NCBI GenBank assembly: GCA_000702245.1
Contig: KL370879.1
Location: 281,443 to 345,442 of the forward strand
Length of the DNA: 64,000 bases
Direction of reading: 5' to 3'
Origin: Lachnospiraceae bacterium C6A11
Lineage (GTDB): Bacteria > Bacillota > Clostridia > Lachnospirales > Lachnospiraceae
Shown: piece after piece, positions 61,648-64,000 of the stretch
Layout of the letters: the number at the start of each line of letters is the position of its first letter
Numbering within the stretch: the first letter of the stretch is position 1
Made by a program: the position numbers and the translations under genes
Notes under the pieces: model-generated
What the model was told of the DNA's origin: nothing
The model's input: only the letters and a program-made list of their open reading frames with translations
Databases searched by the model: none

Positions 61648-64000
61648 TTATTCTGCATCATCTGAAGATTCATCAGCCTCATCAGCGAAATCATCTTCTA
61701 CTGCACCGGTCTCTTTCTCATCAAATGAAGCATCTGCAGCATCAACATCTGACTCTGCCTCTACCTCATCATACTGATCTGAAGCGCTCTCTTCATCGTC
61801 TACATAACCGATATCGTTAAGATATTCTGTATCAAGACTTACTGAACGGTACTGCTTCATACCTGTACCTGCAGGGATGAGCTTACCGAGAAGAACGTTC
61901 TCCTTAAGTCCGATAAGAGGATCAACCTTACCCTTGATAGCAGCATCAGTAAGAACCCTCGTAGTCTCCTGGAATGAAGCTGCTGAAAGGAAGCTGCTTG
62001 TTGCAAGAGAAGCCTTTGTGATACCGAGGAGAGTCTGCTTAGCTTCAACAGGTCTCTTTCCTTCAGCGATAAGCTGCTCATTGATCTCGTTAACATCAAG
62101 TACGTCAACAAGTGAACCTGGAAGAAGATGTGAATCTCCGTTATCCTCTATTCTTACCTTCTTCAGCATCTGGCGAACGATGATCTCGATATGCTTATCG
62201 TTGATATCAACACCCTGGAGACGGTAAACCTTCTGAACTTCTCTGATCATATAGTTCTGTACTGCATCAACACCCTTGATCTTAAGGATATCGTGTGGAT
62301 TTACAGAACCCTCTGTAAGCTCGTCGCCGGCCTCAAGAACCTGTCCGTCACGAACCTTGATACGTGAACCGTAAGGAATGAGGTATGCCTTTGACTCGCC
62401 TGTCTCATCATTTGTAATGATAACTTCCTTCTTCTTACCTTCCTTGTAAGTAACCTTGCCGCCGAACTCTGCAATGATTGCAAGTCCCTTTGGCTTACGA
62501 GCCTCGAAAAGCTCTTCTACTCTAGGAAGACCCTGTGTGATATCGCCACCGGCAACACCACCGGTATGGAATGTTCTCATCGTAAGCTGTGTACCAGGCT
62601 CACCGATTGACTGAGCTGCGATGATACCGACAGCCTCACCAACCTGAACTGCCTGTCCGGTAGCCATGTTAGCGCCGTAGCACTTAGCACAGATACCAAG
62701 ATGTGACTTACATGTAAGGATCGATCTGATCTTTAATCTTGCATCTCTTCTTACCATTCCTGTTTCAGGATCTGTGAAAGGAAGATCTGTGTCAGGCTGA
62801 ATACCGTATTTGATAACATTTTCAGCACGCTTAGGAGTGATCATATGATTCTTCTTAACGATCATATTTCCATCCTTATCAAATACTGAAACAGCGGTAT
62901 AACGGCCTGTGATTCTGTCCTGGAAGCTCTCTACTATTTCGTCTACACCCTCGATGAATGCCTGAACATAGATGCCCGGCTTCTCATCCTGGCCCTCGCA
63001 ACAGTCTGTCTCACGTATGATAAGATCCTGTGAAACGTCTACGAGACGTCTTGTAAGGTAACCAGAGTCAGCTGTACGAAGAGCTGTATCTGAAAGACCC
63101 TTACGAGCACCGTGTGCGGAGATGAAATACTCGAGTACGTCAAGACCTTCACGGAAGTTAGACTTAATAGGAAGCTCGATAGCCTTACCTGTTGTATCAG
63201 CCATAAGACCACGCATACCTGTCAGCTGCTTGATCTGCTGATCGGAACCACGGGCTCCGGAATCGGCCATCATGTAAATATTATTGTATTTGTCAAGTCC
63301 ATCAAGGAGGGCTTTCTTAAGATCGTTATCTGCCTTATCCCATACTCTGATGGTAGCATTGTATCTCTCCTCTTCTGTGAGGAAGCCCTTGTTGAACATT
63401 TCAGCGATATTATCAACGACATCCTGTGCTTTGTTAAGGATATCAGGCTTAGACTCAGGAACGGTCATATCTGCAACGGAAACGGTGATACCGCTCAGTG
63501 TAGAATACTTGTAACCGATAGCCTTAACCTTATCAAGAACCTCAGCTGTCATTGTTGCACCATGAGTATTGATGCACTTATCAAGGATCTTCTTGAGCTG
63601 CTTCTTACCAACATGGAAGTTGATCTCAGGAAGGTTTGCATTCTCAGGGATAGATCTGTCAACAAATCCAAGATCCTGAGGAATGATCTCGTTGAAGAGA
63701 AGCTTTCCGAGTGTGGTACGAACCATACTCTTAACCTCTGTTCCGTCAGCAAGCACTGCCTTTCTCTGAACAAATATCTTCTGCTGAAGAGTGATATCCT
63801 TGTTCTCGAATGCAAGAAGTGCTGCGTTCATATCCTTGAAGTAGTGACCTACAACATCATGAACTCTACATGTGATATTCTTGAAGAATCTTGTATTATC
63901 CTTGGTCTGCTTCTTGATAACTCTGATCCTTACGATATCTGTAAGGCGGAGTCTCTTCTCTCTGTCAGGAAGCTTAACTGCCTCGATAACAGCTTCAACG
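61648..64000 (-). CDS. rpoC: DNA-directed RNA polymerase beta' subunit (C-terminal part; runs off the right edge)
   Basis: About 783 C-terminal codons; the open frame continues past 64000 without a start, so the in-frame ATG at 63831 is internal. It shows the trigger-loop and bridge-helix region ([36 protein letters not shown]), the zinc site near [19 protein letters not shown], and [19 protein letters not shown]. The C-terminus is extended by an Asp/Glu/Ser-rich tail of about 50 residues ([17 protein letters not shown]) beyond the conserved end. Confidence 0.98.
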   Translation of the reverse strand, partial: VEAVIEAVKLPDREKRLRLTDIVRIRVIKKQTKDNTRFFKNITCRVHDVVGHYFKDMNAALLAFENKDITLQQKIFVQRKAVLADGTEVKSMVRTTLGKLLFNEIIPQDLGFVDRSIPENANLPEINFHVGKKQLKKILDKCINTHGATMTAEVLDKVKAIGYKYSTLSGITVSVADMTVPESKPDILNKAQDVVDNIAEMFNKGFLTEEERYNATIRVWDKADNDLKKALLDGLDKYNNIYMMADSGARGSDQQIKQLTGMRGLMADTTGKAIELPIKSNFREGLDVLEYFISAHGARKGLSDTALRTADSGYLTRRLVDVSQDLIIRETDCCEGQDEKPGIYVQAFIEGVDEIVESFQDRITGRYTAVSVFDKDGNMIVKKNHMITPKRAENVIKYGIQPDTDLPFTDPETGMVRRDARLKIRSILTCKSHLGICAKCYGANMATGQAVQVGEAVGIIAAQSIGEPGTQLTMRTFHTGGVAGGDITQGLPRVEELFEARKPKGLAIIAEFGGKVTYKEGKKKEVIITNDETGESKAYLIPYGSRIKVRDGQVLEAGDELTEGSVNPHDILKIKGVDAVQNYMIREVQKVYRLQGVDINDKHIEIIVRQMLKKVRIEDNGDSHLLPGSLVDVLDVNEINEQLIAEGKRPVEAKQTLLGITKASLATSSFLSAASFQETTRVLTDAAIKGKVDPLIGLKENVLLGKLIPAGTGMKQYRSVSLDTEYLNDIGYVDDEESASDQYDEVEAESDVDAADASFDEKETGAVEDDFADEADESSDDAE

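Overview
The window looks like chromosome from an anaerobic, low-to-moderate GC Firmicute, most likely Lachnospiraceae (Butyrivibrio/Roseburia/Lachnospira-like). I infer this from protein character (Rnf complex, class II xylose isomerase, EF-Tu/EF-G/RpoC, CIRCE-controlled clpB, Lsa/CplR-type ABC-F), from strong Shine-Dalgarno sites with frequent GTG/TTG starts, and from the mix of plant-glycan enzymes with fermentation genes. Genus cannot be fixed by eye. Nearly all genes lie on the minus strand. The exceptions are an insertion sequence, pta and one ABC exporter operon.

Layout. 1-1.35 kb: the N-terminal 290 codons of an ABC-F ribosome-protection ATPase, preceded by a complete-looking ribosome-mediated attenuator (promoter, 7-codon leader peptide, antiterminator and terminator arms) and a 62-codon upstream ORF. 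1.4-6 kb: a small Cys protein, a proC-like pseudogene split by an IS3-family element, a GNAT-YoaP protein, a MerR regulator and a YjbR/MmcQ-MGMT fusion. 6-13 kb: a HAD plus histidine-phosphatase lipoprotein, ThpR, a BASS-family transporter, and clpB with promoter and CIRCE. 13.06-13.2 kb: a 134-bp MITE-like element with 15-bp terminal inverted repeats and a 4-bp target duplication. 13.3-18.5 kb: xylA, xylB and a GH3 beta-xylosidase. 18.7-24.5 kb: pta, exonuclease III, ldh, two paralogous lipoproteins, yajC. 24.5-30.5 kb: tgt and htrA, then an ABC exporter operon on the plus strand. 30.5-31.7 kb: yigZ and nrdR.

31.8-39.4 kb is an energy-conservation block: apbE, a NusG-domain-II protein and a Gx transporter feed into rnfC-rnfD/G(fused)-rnfE-rnfA-rnfB. 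The RnfE protein carries a Cys cluster and a Lys-rich repeat tail. 39.6-44.8 kb is a MoxR-DUF58-VWA-VWA-TPR (Bat-type) operon with two covarying tandem hairpin repeats in its leader. 45-50.6 kb: an ion-transporter-superfamily permease, the intact proC, a GH27 alpha-galactosidase and a CotH lipoprotein. 50.8-54.8 kb is a second AAA/VWA locus of different type (DUF2201 VWA, AAA ATPase, leucine-rich-repeat protein). 55-56.8 kb: an OatA-like membrane protein whose two active sites both look destroyed. 56.9-64 kb: the str region (rpoC 3' part, rpsL, rpsG, fusA, tuf).

The most interesting items are the ABC-F attenuator, the MITE-like element, the tandem covarying leader hairpins before moxR, the RnfD-RnfG fusion with its unusual RnfE tail, and the degenerate OatA-like protein. 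I saw no CRISPR array, tRNA, rRNA or prophage.
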